Origin: an uncultured Erythrobacter sp.
GTDB taxonomy: Bacteria > Pseudomonadota > Alphaproteobacteria > Sphingomonadales > Sphingomonadaceae
DNA length: 64,000 nt
NCBI RefSeq assembly: GCF_958304185.1
Contig: NZ_OY284433.1
Coordinates: forward strand, 62,001 to 126,000
Reading direction: 5' to 3'
In this document: piece after piece, positions 39,181 through 50,831 of the stretch
Numbering within the stretch: position 1 is the stretch's first letter
Layout of the letters: each line of letters opens with the position of its first letter
The notes under the pieces: model-generated
What the model was told of the DNA's origin: nothing
Seen by the model: only the letters and a program-made list of their open reading frames with translations
The model's database searches: none
Made by a program: the position numbers and the translations under genes

Positions 39181-40164
39181 ATGAACAGGGGCACGATCAT
39201 CGCAGGGGTGCTGGCGGCGTTGCTCGCAGGTCCGGCGCTATCGCAGCCCGCATCTGCCGACCCCAACCAGCCGCCGCCGCATACCTTGCCCTATCCCGAT
39301 CTCGGCAGTGGAAAGAGTCGGGCCGAGCGGCGCACGTCTTATGACTTGAGCCCCGAACTCCATCGGGGAGTCTCCGCCGCCGCGATCCGTGCGCAGCAGC
39401 GCCGGCTCGACGCGGCACTGGCAGCGCTTCCGGCCCAGCGGCCGGGGGTGCCTGACGCTTACGTCGTCACCATCGCGCTCGACAGCGACCCGGTGTTTGC
39501 ACGGGAGGCGCGGGAGGCCGCGCGGGTGCTCGGCGCACGCTATGGGGCAGGGGGACGCACGCTGACGCTCGCCGGGCCGGACGGGACGCGCGACGATGCC
39601 CCGCATGGCTCGATCACCGCGCTGCTGCTGACCCTGGCGCACCTCGGCACAGTGATGGACGGGGCCGAGGATGTGCTTGTGCTCTACACCACCAGCCACG
39701 GCATGGATCTGGGGCTGGCTTACCACTACGGCGACAGCGGCTACGGCGTGCTCTCCCCGGTGAAGCTCAAGGCCGCGCTGGAGGAGGCGGGGATCACGCG
39801 GCGGGTGTTGATTCTGTCAGCGTGCTATTCGGGCGTGTTCGTGCCGGTGCTCGCCAGCCCCGACACCGCGATCCTGACGGCGGCGGCCAGCACGCGCAGC
39901 TCGTTCGGCTGTGTGGCCGAGAATGACTGGACCTTCTTCGGCGACGCGCTGATCAACCGCGCCCTGCGCCAGCCCGTCGCTTTGGAAGAAGCGGCCCGGA
40001 TGGCGACCCGCTCGGTCGCCGAATGGGAAGCCAAGGCGCGCTTCCTCGCCTCACTGCCACAGGTCAGCATCGGGGCCGGGGCCAAGGCGTGGCTACCCAG
40101 CATCGAGGCGACCATGCCGCCGATCGCCAGCGCCCCAGTGGGGCGGCCCGCTTTCGCTGAATAG
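39181..40164 (+). CDS. Exported C13-family (legumain/caspase-like) cysteine peptidase
   Basis: A 327-residue protein with a signal peptide (1-21, 'AGPALSQ') and a peptidase C13-like domain. The catalytic pair is His173 ('YTTSHGMDLG') and Cys215 ('ILSACYSGVF'), each after a hydrophobic strand as in the caspase fold. 'TILTAAASTRSSFGC' and 'WTFFGDALINRALR' fit bacterial members. These are asparaginyl/legumain relatives whose bacterial substrates are unknown. A Pro-rich linker follows the signal. It stands between the DCC gene and a TetR operon on the same strand. Confidence 0.85.
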   Translation: MNRGTIIAGVLAALLAGPALSQPASADPNQPPPHTLPYPDLGSGKSRAERRTSYDLSPELHRGVSAAAIRAQQRRLDAALAALPAQRPGVPDAYVVTIALDSDPVFAREAREAARVLGARYGAGGRTLTLAGPDGTRDDAPHGSITALLLTLAHLGTVMDGAEDVLVLYTTSHGMDLGLAYHYGDSGYGVLSPVKLKAALEEAGITRRVLILSACYSGVFVPVLASPDTAILTAAASTRSSFGCVAENDWTFFGDALINRALRQPVALEEAARMATRSVAEWEAKARFLASLPQVSIGAGAKAWLPSIEATMPPIASAPVGRPAFAE

Positions 40165-40210
40165 CCTTCAGTCTTGATCGCTTCCTTCCAGCTTGATCTT
40201 CTGCGGCCAT

Positions 40211-40231
40211 AATGTATCCAGTGGATACATT
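40211..40231. promoter_or_regulatory. Palindromic operator, probably for the TetR regulator
   Basis: AATGTATCC-AGT-GGATACATT: perfect 9-base arms around a 3-base centre, 25 bases before the thioesterase start at 40257. Position and symmetry suit a TetR dimer, and the only nearby regulator is encoded by the second gene of this operon, implying autoregulation. An ATG at 40212 lies inside the palindrome and is unlikely to be used. Confidence 0.72.
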
Positions 40232-40256
40232 GCCAATCACAAGCAGGATTCCGCCC

Positions 40257-40715
40257 ATGACCCCGTTTGATGCGCTCAAGGCCCAACTCTCCGCCGTCGT
40301 CCCCTTTGCCGCCTATGTCGGTGTGGAGATCACCGAAGTCGGCGAGGGCACAGCGACGACGATCCTCACTCAGTCGCAAAACACCAGCAATCACATTGCA
40401 ACCATGCACGCTGGCGCGCTGTTCACGCTGGCCGAGGCGGCTTCGGGAGCGGCGATGGCGGGGATGTTCCTTGAACGCCTCGCCAGCCTGCGCCCGGTGG
40501 CGGCGAGTTCGACGATTGACTACGTCAAGCCCGCGCGCGGGGCGGTCACGGCCTATGCCGAGGTCGACGGTGCCAAACCTGCGCTGCTCGCCGCACTAGA
40601 TGGCGAGGGCAAGGTGCGCTTTCCGATCACCGTTCGCATGGCGGATGCCGAAGGCCGCGAGGTCGCGCGCATGACCGTGGACTGGCACGTTGCGGCACTG
40701 GCCCGCGCGGCCTGA
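40257..40715 (+). CDS. Hotdog-fold thioesterase (PaaI/DUF4442-like)
   Basis: A 152-residue hotdog protein. 'NTSNHIATMHAGALFTLAEAASGAAM' carries the conserved HxGxxxxxxE pattern (H-A-G ... E) of PaaI-type acyl-CoA thioesterases; 'SSTIDYVKPARGAVTAYAEV' is the central strand. Substrate is unknown. First gene of a thioesterase-TetR-thioesterase operon (stops and starts overlap by one base). Start at 40257 rather than 40212 because the latter lies in the operator palindrome. Confidence 0.85.
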   Translation: MTPFDALKAQLSAVVPFAAYVGVEITEVGEGTATTILTQSQNTSNHIATMHAGALFTLAEAASGAAMAGMFLERLASLRPVAASSTIDYVKPARGAVTAYAEVDGAKPALLAALDGEGKVRFPITVRMADAEGREVARMTVDWHVAALARAA

Positions 40716-41296
40716 TGGCCCCGCGCGGTGCCTATCACCACGGCGATCTGGCCGCTGCGGCGGTGGACGAGGCACTGCGCCTGATCGACGCCGATGCCAG
40801 CGCCAGCTTCTCGCTGCGGGCATTGGCAGAGCGGCTCGGCGTCGCGCACCGGGCGCTCTACAACCACTTTGCCGACCGCGAGGCGTTGCTGGCAGGTGTG
40901 GCGGCTCGGGGGTTCGATCTGCTGGCAGATGCGCTGTTGCTGGCGCCCGATGCCCCCCGCTTCCTCGCCGCCTATGTCCGCTTCGCGCTTGCACGCCCGG
41001 GCCTCTATGACGTGATGATGGGGCGGCGGCATACGGCGATCAACGGCGATCCGGGCTTGCGGGCTGCGGTCGACCGGGTGATCGGCGCGGCGGTGAAGGG
41101 CTTGGCGACCCCCGGCGCGGATGATGAGACGCAGCGGCGCGAGGTCATGCGCATCTGGATGATCGCGCACGGCGGGATCGGTCTCCACCGCGCGCGGATG
41201 CTCCGCCTGCGCAGCGACGCGGAATTTGCCGAGGAGATCCTGCGCATCGCCGGGTTTCCCGTCCCTGACACCGATCTTGCACAGGAGCCCAGCTAA
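40715..41296 (+). CDS. TetR/AcrR family transcriptional regulator
   Basis: A 193-residue regulator. N-terminal helix-turn-helix: 'YHHGDLAAAAVDEALRLI', 'FSLRALAERLGVAHRALYNHFADREALLAGVA' split by the turn. The C-terminal ligand domain is unassigned; with thioesterase partners an acyl-CoA or fatty-acid-like inducer is plausible. It is predicted to bind the palindrome at 40211-40231. One-base overlaps with both neighbours show a tight operon. Confidence 0.92.
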   Translation: MAPRGAYHHGDLAAAAVDEALRLIDADASASFSLRALAERLGVAHRALYNHFADREALLAGVAARGFDLLADALLLAPDAPRFLAAYVRFALARPGLYDVMMGRRHTAINGDPGLRAAVDRVIGAAVKGLATPGADDETQRREVMRIWMIAHGGIGLHRARMLRLRSDAEFAEEILRIAGFPVPDTDLAQEPS

Positions 41297-41685
41297 TGAC
41301 CATGAACCCTGCCGATGCCATGCCGTTTTCCAAGCTGATGGGCGTGCGTGTCACCGCTGCCTCGGCTGAGGCGGTCGAGGGTGAGATCACCGTGCGTGAG
41401 GACCTTTGCACCGCTGGCGGGATCATGCATGGGGGTGCGATCATGGCCTTTGCCGATGCCCTCGGCGCGGTGGGCGCGGTGGCGAGCCTGCCGGACGGGG
41501 CGGGCGGCACGACCACGATCGAGAGCAAAACCAACTTCCTTGGCGCCGCGCCGGTTGGCAGCACGGTCAAGGGCCGTAGCCTGCCGCTCAAGTCCGGGCG
41601 GCGGATGTCAGTGTGGCAGACGATGATCGAGACGGCTGAGGGTAAGCCGGTGGCCGTCGTGATCCAGACCCAGCTGGTGCTTTAG
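41296..41685 (+). CDS. PaaI-family hotdog thioesterase
   Basis: A 129-residue single-hotdog thioesterase. The motif 'GIMHGGAIMAFADALGAVGA' carries the HGG and the Asp expected of PaaI-type enzymes; 'TTIESKTNFLGAAPVGSTV' is conserved. It hydrolyses an acyl- or aryl-CoA; phenylacetate genes are absent, so the substrate is open. Last gene of the TetR operon, converging with the PPIase fusion with a 4-base overlap at the stops. Confidence 0.88.
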   Translation: MTMNPADAMPFSKLMGVRVTAASAEAVEGEITVREDLCTAGGIMHGGAIMAFADALGAVGAVASLPDGAGGTTTIESKTNFLGAAPVGSTVKGRSLPLKSGRRMSVWQTMIETAEGKPVAVVIQTQLVL

Positions 41686-43280
41686 GGGCTTGCTCGCCGC
41701 GCCGAAATGATGCGAACCGGTTCGGCCAGCATCTGTCCCTTCATCACCCCTTGTCCCGCTTCCGCATCGCGCGGAGCGACCTGGGCGGCGGCGACCACCT
41801 CCATGCCTGCCGTGACATGGCCGAACACGGCAAAGCCGTCCCGCCAGCTCGGATCGTTCGCCTTGGGATCGGCGTCGAAGCCGGTCTGATCCTCGATCAT
41901 GATGAAGAAGTCGCCATCGGCCGTGCCTGCGCCAGCGCTCGCCATCGCCAGTGCGCCGTGGACATGGCTGAGGCCGGTTGTGCTGGTCGGCTCGTGAATG
42001 ATCGGCAGCAGGATACGCTTGGGATCGCCGCGCGTGCCGCCTTGCAGGATGCCGGAGGGCTCACGCTCGCCGGGCAAGTTCATCGCGCGGTAGAAGGTCG
42101 CGCCGTCGAAGCGCCCTTCCTCGACATAGCGCAGGAAATTACCGGCGGTCACCGGTGCGCGTTCGGTTTCGAGCGCGATGGTGATGGGCCGGAGGTTGGT
42201 TTCCAAGACCACGCTGACGCTCGCCGCTTCGGGAAAGGGGCGGACGGCGGGCCGGGCGGTCGGGCTTCCGGCGAAGTCCGCCGGGGTCAATGCCCGTGTG
42301 CCGCCGGGCGGAGGCTTCACTTCGAATTTCATCAACAGCGTGCGCTGGCAGCCGGGCTTGGGAGCGGGATCGCAATTGCGGAAATTGTCGTCCGAGGCGA
42401 GGTAGAGGAAGGTCTTGCCCGGCGTCTCCCGCACAGCCAGCCCTTCGAAATTGTCGAGCTTCAGCGGCGGGGCGAGCACGGCCAGTGTCCGGGTGGTGCC
42501 ATCGGCGGCGAGTTCGACAATCGCGGCGCGGTTGCCTTCGTTGGCGTTGTAGCTGCGGAACAGCACGTAGCAGATGCCGTTGGCCTGGCAGGCCGCATCG
42601 GTCGGCACGCCGCCCACCTCGGCGATCCCTTCGGGCGCGGCGAGGTGGAATTGGGCGGCGCCTGCCTCGGTGATGCGCAGACAGTTGGGCCGGGCAGGGT
42701 CGGCCCACTCCCCGCAGGCGAGCAGCCCGCCGGAATAGGCGGCCAGCGTCTCGATCCCGGCATTGGCCTCGGCCCCGGCGATCAGCGCGGCGGCACGGGT
42801 CTCCTCGCCGGTGGCGGGCGCGGTGATGTCGGCATAGCGCCAGATGCGGTGGTCCTGCTCGAACGCGACCAGCCATTCGCCAGAAGGCAACCGCGTGATC
42901 GCCTCGGCATCCCCCCGCGCCTTCGACCTGAGCGCCTTGCCCTTGGTATCGCGCAGCGAATCGATGCGGAGCGCCCTCGCGTCGACCAGCCGCACGCCGA
43001 GATCTTCGGGAGTCAAAATGACCCAGCGCCCGTCATCGGTGACGGCGTATAGCTCCCCGTCGTCCCAGGCGAGGCTGGAAATGCCGCCGATATTCACGGC
43101 ATCGGGTGCGATCGTGATTCCGCCGCGGAAGATCAAATCGCCCACTTCGGTTGCGCCGCCTTCGTCCGACAATTCAGCCGAGCTGGTGATCGGCAGGAAC
43201 GGCTCGTCGCCCCGCGCCGGCAGGGCAAAGGAGAGCGTGGCGAAAGCCAGCAGAGGGGTGAGGGCGCGCATCCATGTCAT
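41682..43280 (-). CDS. Fusion of phytase-like esterase domain and cyclophilin-type peptidyl-prolyl isomerase
   Basis: A 532-residue exported protein with two parts. After a signal peptide (about 1-24) comes a beta-propeller-like domain (about 30-330): 'IGGISSLAWDDGELYAVTDDGRW', split at the turn, 'GDAEAITRLPSGEWLVAFEQ' and 'NFEGLAVRE' match the 'esterase-like activity of phytase' family. The C-terminal part (about 345-530) is a cyclophilin: 'LETERAPVTAGNFLRYVEEGRFDGATFYRAM', 'GALAMASAGAGTADGDFFI' and 'FAVFGHVTAGMEVV'. The combination on one chain is unusual and may place a foldase next to a periplasmic esterase. Function of the first domain is inference. Confidence 0.85.
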   Translation of the reverse strand: MTWMRALTPLLAFATLSFALPARGDEPFLPITSSAELSDEGGATEVGDLIFRGGITIAPDAVNIGGISSLAWDDGELYAVTDDGRWVILTPEDLGVRLVDARALRIDSLRDTKGKALRSKARGDAEAITRLPSGEWLVAFEQDHRIWRYADITAPATGEETRAAALIAGAEANAGIETLAAYSGGLLACGEWADPARPNCLRITEAGAAQFHLAAPEGIAEVGGVPTDAACQANGICYVLFRSYNANEGNRAAIVELAADGTTRTLAVLAPPLKLDNFEGLAVRETPGKTFLYLASDDNFRNCDPAPKPGCQRTLLMKFEVKPPPGGTRALTPADFAGSPTARPAVRPFPEAASVSVVLETNLRPITIALETERAPVTAGNFLRYVEEGRFDGATFYRAMNLPGEREPSGILQGGTRGDPKRILLPIIHEPTSTTGLSHVHGALAMASAGAGTADGDFFIMIEDQTGFDADPKANDPSWRDGFAVFGHVTAGMEVVAAAQVAPRDAEAGQGVMKGQMLAEPVRIISARRASP

Positions 43281-43349
43281 TCGTCCGGGTGTATCGCCGC
43301 TTCAACGAAGCGCAAGCCGGTCGGACACTCGTTCAGCCACGTGAAAGAT

Positions 43350-43381
43350 TTACAAACGTAATCGTTATGACTACAGGTGTA
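43350..43381. promoter_or_regulatory. Possible BlaI operator region
   Basis: TTACAAACGTAA (43350-43361; TTAC/GTAA arms) and TACAGGTGTA (43372-43381; TACA/TGTA arms) lie just upstream of the chosen BlaI start. BlaI/MecI/CopY repressors recognise TACA-n-TGTA palindromes, so autoregulation is plausible. Their position is one reason to prefer the GTG start at 43406. Confidence 0.5.
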
Positions 43382-43405
43382 ATCACAAACCGAGGGAGAC
43401 CCCCT

Positions 43406-43795
43406 GTGACCCCGTCCGACGACGCTCTTGGCGAACGCATCACCGAAGCCGAACACGCGGTGATGGAAGTCCTGTGGGACCGCCCGCGGCAGACCGCCGC
43501 CGATGTGTGTGAGGAGGTTTGCACCGCGCGGGGCTGGAGCCTCGCCACGGTGAAGACGCTGCTCTCGCGCCTTGTCCAGAAGGGTGCGCTGGCGGCGGAA
43601 CCAGATGGCCGCCGTTTCCTCTACACCCCGACCATCGCCCGTGAGGCCTATGTCGGGGGCGAGTCGCGGCGGCTGGTCGACCGCCTGTTCGGTGGCAGCG
43701 CCGCTTCGCTGGTGGCGCATCTGGCCGAAACTGAAGCCCTGACCGAGGATGACCTCGCCGAGATCGAGGCACTGCTGAAGGAGCTGCGGCCATGA
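43406..43795 (+). CDS. BlaI/MecI/CopY family transcriptional repressor
   Basis: A 129-residue winged-helix repressor. 'ITEAEHAVMEVLWDRPRQTAADV' and 'SLATVKTLLSRLVQKGALAAEPDGRRFLYTP', split at the wing, are diagnostic. I choose GTG at 43406 over ATG at 43367 because GAGGGAG (43392-43398) precedes it with normal spacing and TACA/TGTA boxes fall upstream. These repressors are inactivated by proteolysis triggered by an M56 partner, which is encoded next with an ATGA overlap. The regulated genes are unknown; no lactamase is adjacent. Confidence 0.9.
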   Translation: MTPSDDALGERITEAEHAVMEVLWDRPRQTAADVCEEVCTARGWSLATVKTLLSRLVQKGALAAEPDGRRFLYTPTIAREAYVGGESRRLVDRLFGGSAASLVAHLAETEALTEDDLAEIEALLKELRP

Positions 43796-45477
43796 CCGGG
43801 ATGTTGCTGCACACGCTGGCGTGGACCGGCGTGCTGATTGCGCTGGTGCTGATGCTGCGGCGCCCGGTCACCAAGCATTTCGGCCCCGAGGCGGCATACG
43901 CCCTGTGGGCTGTCCCGGCGGCGCGGCTGATCCTGCCGCCGCTGACGCTGCCCGCATGGATGGCGCCCAAGGTGGCCGAGCCTGCGCCAACCCCTCCCGC
44001 CGAATTGATCATCGACGCACCACTGCCCGCCGATCCGATGATCTGGGAGGCTGCGGTTCCAGCGCCTCCCGGTGCCGTGCCCGCGCCGCTGACCGTGCCG
44101 ATGGAGGCTGCGCCGCAAGCGGCCGGGTTCGATCTGTTTGCTACTTTGGCTGACCTGCCGATCATCGAAGGATTGCTTTTGCTCTGGCTCGCCGGGGCTG
44201 GGGTGACCCTGTGGCGGCGCTTTGGCGCATACTTTGCACTGCGTGACATCTTGCTGGCCGAGGGCCGCGAGGTCGGGCGGGCCAAGGGCTTGCTTGGCAA
44301 GGTTCGGCTGATCGAGACCCCCGCAACCACCGCCCCGCTGGCAATGGGCGTGTTCGATCCGGTGATCGCGCTGCCGCCCGGCTTTATGGCGCTGCATGAC
44401 CGCCCGGCGCGTGATCTCGCGTTGGCGCATGAACTCGCGCACCACCGCGGCGGGGACTTGCTGGTCAATGTCCTGATCCAGCCCTTGTTCGCGCTGCACT
44501 GGTTCAATCCGCTCGGCCGCTATGGCTGGCTCGCGCTGCGGCGCGATCAGGAGGCTGCCTGCGATGCGCGGGTGATGGCCCGCCGCTCGGCCCAGGAACG
44601 CGCTGCCTATGCCGCGCTGATCGCCCGCTTTGCCGCCTTGCCCGGTGCCACCCACAACGCCGCCCTGACCGCGCCGATGGCCTGCCCGGTGCTCGGCGAG
44701 AAATCGATCATTCACCGCTTGAGGAGTCTTGCCATGTCCGACCTGTCCCCCCGCCGCCGTCTGGCCGGCCGTGCGCTCCTTGGCGCCGGGCTGCTGGCCC
44801 TGCCGCTGACCGCTTCGATCAGCTACGCCGCGACCGAAGCCGTGCTGGAAGCGCCCGAGGCTCCGGAACCGCTCGCACCACCTGCGCCGCCCGAAGCGCC
44901 CGAGCCGCCGATGCCGCCCGAGGCGCCCGAACCGCCGGCGGTGATCATGATGGGCGGCGACAGTGCCAGCGAGACCGAAGTGACCGAGCACGTCTGGCGC
45001 GATGAGGACGGCAAGGAACGCCGCATGAAGATGGTGTTCCGCGGCGGCCCTGACCGTGAGGCGCTCGCCCGCGAACTCGAAGCCGCCGAGGGTTTCGACA
45101 AGGCTAGCCGCGACGCGATGCTTGCCGCGCTTGAAGAAGGCCTCGCGGAAGCCGACCGGGTCCGCGCTGAACTGCCGCACATCATCGCCGACGCCATGGC
45201 GTCAGCCGAAGCTGCCCATGCCGCCGCCGGTCAACAGCGCATCATCGTCAAGCGCGAATGCCAGCCGGGCAGCGACGAGGTGAGCGAGACCACCAACAAG
45301 GATGGCGTGCAGGTCATCTCGATCTGTCACAAGCGCATCTTCGCGTCGGCCCGCAAAGGTCTCGAGGAAGCCCGCGCTGAAATCGCCAGCGACAAGGATA
45401 TCCCCGAAGACACCCGCAAGCAGTTGCTCCGCACGCTTGACCGGCAGATCGACCGCTGGACGGAAAAGGAAGGCTGA
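43792..45477 (+). CDS. M56 (BlaR1-like) membrane metallopeptidase without a penicillin-sensor domain
   Basis: A 561-residue membrane protease, partner of the upstream BlaI. N-terminal helices (about 3-25, 37-55, 120-140) surround the zinc motif HELAH (213-217, 'ALAHELAHHRGGD'), and 'LRRDQEAACDARV' supplies the third ligand. After another helix (about 320-345) a Pro/Glu-rich linker ('PPEAPEPPMPPEAPEPP') leads to a helical, charged periplasmic tail (about 395-560). No transpeptidase-like penicillin-binding domain is visible, so the inducing signal is probably not classical beta-lactam binding. Confidence 0.88.
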   Translation: MTGMLLHTLAWTGVLIALVLMLRRPVTKHFGPEAAYALWAVPAARLILPPLTLPAWMAPKVAEPAPTPPAELIIDAPLPADPMIWEAAVPAPPGAVPAPLTVPMEAAPQAAGFDLFATLADLPIIEGLLLLWLAGAGVTLWRRFGAYFALRDILLAEGREVGRAKGLLGKVRLIETPATTAPLAMGVFDPVIALPPGFMALHDRPARDLALAHELAHHRGGDLLVNVLIQPLFALHWFNPLGRYGWLALRRDQEAACDARVMARRSAQERAAYAALIARFAALPGATHNAALTAPMACPVLGEKSIIHRLRSLAMSDLSPRRRLAGRALLGAGLLALPLTASISYAATEAVLEAPEAPEPLAPPAPPEAPEPPMPPEAPEPPAVIMMGGDSASETEVTEHVWRDEDGKERRMKMVFRGGPDREALARELEAAEGFDKASRDAMLAALEEGLAEADRVRAELPHIIADAMASAEAAHAAAGQQRIIVKRECQPGSDEVSETTNKDGVQVISICHKRIFASARKGLEEARAEIASDKDIPEDTRKQLLRTLDRQIDRWTEKEG

Positions 45478-45487
45478 GCCGCAGGGC

Positions 45488-45511
45488 GGCGGCGGTTACT
45501 TCCCCGCCGCC
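45488..45511. terminator. GC hairpin between convergent genes
   Basis: GGCGGCGG (45488-45495) pairs perfectly with CCGCCGCC (45504-45511) around an 8-base loop, between the M56 peptidase stop and the 3' end of the convergent gene (its stop lies in the loop). No T-run; a possible bidirectional terminator. Confidence 0.35.
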
Positions 45512-46002
45512 TTGGTCCGGGCCGGATAGGCGCAGCCCTTGCCTTGACCCAGTCCCTTGAGGAATGCGCGTCGCGCCATCCCCGCAGTAAAGGCAGCGCG
45601 CAGGGCCCGGTCATTGCTGGCCGCGCCTGTCACTTCGCGCAGGATCCCGCGGAACGGGATCACCGATCCGACGATGCTCTGGCCGATCCGGCCTTCGCTC
45701 AGCCGGTCCTTACCGTCATCCTCGGCGATGTCGTAATCGGCGCCCAATTCCATATCGAGGGCGGCGATTTCGGTGACGAGGTCATTGCAGCGCCCTCTGC
45801 CCGGCACCGCATAGGGATTGAGGACGGCGGCTTGCAGGATTTCGGGGATGTCACGCGCGTCGATGTTGAGATCGCGCAAGGGGGTCTTGGCGACTTCGGT
45901 GGCGTCAGGCTCGGGCATGGACTGCGCGTGGGCCGTGCCTCCGGAAAGGCCAGCGAGACAGGTGAGGGCAGCGAGCGCGGTGAGGGGGAGAGGGCGCTTC
46001 AT
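45496..46002 (-). CDS. Exported protein of unknown function
   Basis: A 168-residue protein with a signal peptide (1-26, 'GGTAHAQS'). I do not recognise a named family. Visible features: 'DIPEILQAAVLNPYAVPGRGRCNDLVTEIAALDMELGADYDI', split at the Cys, then a Gly-rich hydrophobic stretch 'GSVIPFRGILREVTGA' and a C-terminal basic segment with a second Cys ('GQGKGCAYP'); the two mature Cys could form a disulphide. Proteins of this appearance (Leu-Asp-x-Glu-Leu-Gly motif with a hydrophobic stretch) recur in sphingomonads. Start at 46002 follows AAGGAA. It starts next to the stop of the metallopeptidase gene, so they likely share a transcript. Confidence 0.7.
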   Translation of the reverse strand: MKRPLPLTALAALTCLAGLSGGTAHAQSMPEPDATEVAKTPLRDLNIDARDIPEILQAAVLNPYAVPGRGRCNDLVTEIAALDMELGADYDIAEDDGKDRLSEGRIGQSIVGSVIPFRGILREVTGAASNDRALRAAFTAGMARRAFLKGLGQGKGCAYPARTKAAGK

Positions 46003-46003
46003 A

Positions 46004-46891
46004 TTAGGTTCCTTCAAAGAAAACGTTGCAGGCGGCATCATTCGTGCTGTCGAGCCCCAGCCTGAGCGCGGTCATGCGCTGGCGGCTGGTGCCGTGGGTG
46101 AAGTTCTCCGGATTAATGCTCTGTCCGGCATTGCGCATTAACGTATCATCGCCAATCGCGCTGGCGGCTTTCAAACCTTCCTCAAGATCGCCCGGGTCGA
46201 TGAGGTTGCGGTTCTTGCCCGCCCACATTCCGGCATAGCAATCGGCCTGCAACTCCATCGCCACTTGCAAGCGGTTGGCCGCCGAAGGATTGCGCTGCTG
46301 TTCGCGCCGCACTTGGTTGGCGAGGCCGGTGATGTTCTGGAGATGGTGGCCATACTCATGCGCGAGGACATAGAGCCGCGCAAAATCGCCGCCGGTGCCC
46401 GACATCTGGGCCAGTTGGTCATAGAAGCCTGTGTCGATGTAGATACCCTTGTCCGCCGGGCAGTAGAACGGCCCCACGGCCGACGTCGCGCTGCCGCAAC
46501 CTTCGGTCCGCACCGCGCCGCTGCGATAGAGGTTGAGGAACGGCTGTTCGAACGGCATCCCGGCGCGCTGGAAGCTTGCCTGCCACGTCGCATCAAGGCT
46601 GGTGAGGGCGTTGCAAGCCTCGGTCGCATAGGCGCTGCTGGTGCAAATCTCGTCTGCGGTCATATCCCCGCCGCTGCCGGAGCCGCCCTGCGCAGGCGCT
46701 CCCTGCTGCTGGACACTTTCGACCATGCCGATGGTCTGCATCGGGTCGAGCCCGAACACCACCGCCCCGATCAACGCGATCACCAGCGTCCCGCAGCCCA
46801 CCCCGCCCACGCGGCCCATGCCGCCGCCCCCGCCGCCGTCATTGCTGGAGCGGACATTGATTTTTGATGTGTCAAATGGGCCTAATCGCAT
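46004..46891 (-). CDS. Putative neutral zinc metallopeptidase (YpfJ family)
   Basis: A 295-residue membrane-anchored protein. A Gly-rich N-terminal stretch ('SSNDGGGGGGMGRVGG') precedes one transmembrane helix (about 33-50), then the 'neutral zinc metallopeptidase' domain with HExxH at 178-182 ('LAHEYGHHLQ') and a downstream Glu in 'MELQADCYAGMWAG' as third ligand. 'GPFYCPADKGIYIDTGFYDQL' is conserved. Family members are widespread with undefined substrates. Start at 46891 taken from family N-termini ('MRLGPFD'); the frame is open upstream. Divergent from 3-hydroxybutyrate dehydrogenase. Confidence 0.87.
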   Translation of the reverse strand: MRLGPFDTSKINVRSSNDGGGGGGMGRVGGVGCGTLVIALIGAVVFGLDPMQTIGMVESVQQQGAPAQGGSGSGGDMTADEICTSSAYATEACNALTSLDATWQASFQRAGMPFEQPFLNLYRSGAVRTEGCGSATSAVGPFYCPADKGIYIDTGFYDQLAQMSGTGGDFARLYVLAHEYGHHLQNITGLANQVRREQQRNPSAANRLQVAMELQADCYAGMWAGKNRNLIDPGDLEEGLKAASAIGDDTLMRNAGQSINPENFTHGTSRQRMTALRLGLDSTNDAACNVFFEGT

Positions 46892-46997
46892 GGGAAATCC
46901 TTCTGCTTTCGCGCTCGCTTCAGCAATTTGCTGGACAGCCGCCAACCGCACGGCAAAAGCGAACACCAATAGGCCGAACGTGCAGGAGATGCGGCGA

Positions 46998-47746
46998 ATG
47001 CTCAAGAACCGGCGTGCTCTCGTCACCGGATCGACCTCGGGGATCGGTCTCGCGATTGCGCGCGCGCTGGTGGCCGAAGGGGCCGAGGTGATTCTCAACG
47101 GGCTCGGCGATCCGGCTGAAATCGCCACGCTTTGCGACGAATTGGGCGCGAGCTACAACGGCGCAAACCTGATGGATCCGCAAGCGATTGCGGCGATGAT
47201 GGCGGCGATCGGCGCGGTGGATATCCTCGTCAACAATGCCGGAATGCAGCACGTCTCCCCGGTCGAGGATTTTCCGCCGGAAAAGTGGGACGCGATCATC
47301 GCTTTGAACCTAACGGCGGCGTTCCACACCACGCGGCTCGCAGTGCCCGGGATGAAGGCCAAGGGTTGGGGGCGGATCATCAACACCGCCAGCGCCCATT
47401 CGCTCGCCGCCTCGCCGTTCAAAAGCGCCTATGTCGCGGCTAAGCATGGGCTGGCGGGCTTTACCAAGACCATCGCGCTGGAATTCGCCACCTGCGGCGT
47501 CACTGCCAATTGCATTAGTCCGGGCTATGTCTGGACCCCGCTGGTGGAGAACCAGATCCCCGACACGATGGCCGCGCGCGGGATGACGCGCGAACAGGTG
47601 ATGAATGACGTGCTGCTCGCCAAGCAGCCGACCAAGAGCTTTGTCCTGCCCGAAGATGTCGCCGCGCTGGCGGTGTTCCTGTGCGGCGATGCGGCGCGCA
47701 ATATCACCGGGGCGAACTACACCATTGACGGGGGCTGGACCGCCGA

Positions 47747-47750
<4 letters not shown>
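46998..47750 (+). CDS. 3-hydroxybutyrate dehydrogenase (SDR)
   Basis: A 250-residue SDR interconverting (R)-3-hydroxybutyrate and acetoacetate with NAD. Nucleotide motif 'TGSTSGIG', 'VNNAGMQHVSPVEDFPPEKWD' and 'SAYVAAKHGLAGFTK' (YxxxK), and 'CISPGYVWTPLV' are characteristic of bacterial D-3-hydroxybutyrate dehydrogenases, including the 'AGMQHVSPVE' segment. It would act after PHA depolymerisation, linking to phaC/phaZ at 5-8 kb. Start at 46998 chosen for GGAG at 46984-46987; a slightly earlier ATG (46989) is too close to it. Overlaps the next gene by four bases. Confidence 0.88.
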
Positions 47751-50807
<3,057 letters not shown>

Positions 50808-50831
50808 GGCCTTAAAGGGCGGGGTGGGGGC

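Noticed and set aside
45478-45511. Strong intrinsic terminator
   Set aside because: Good stem but no T-run; listed only at low confidence.
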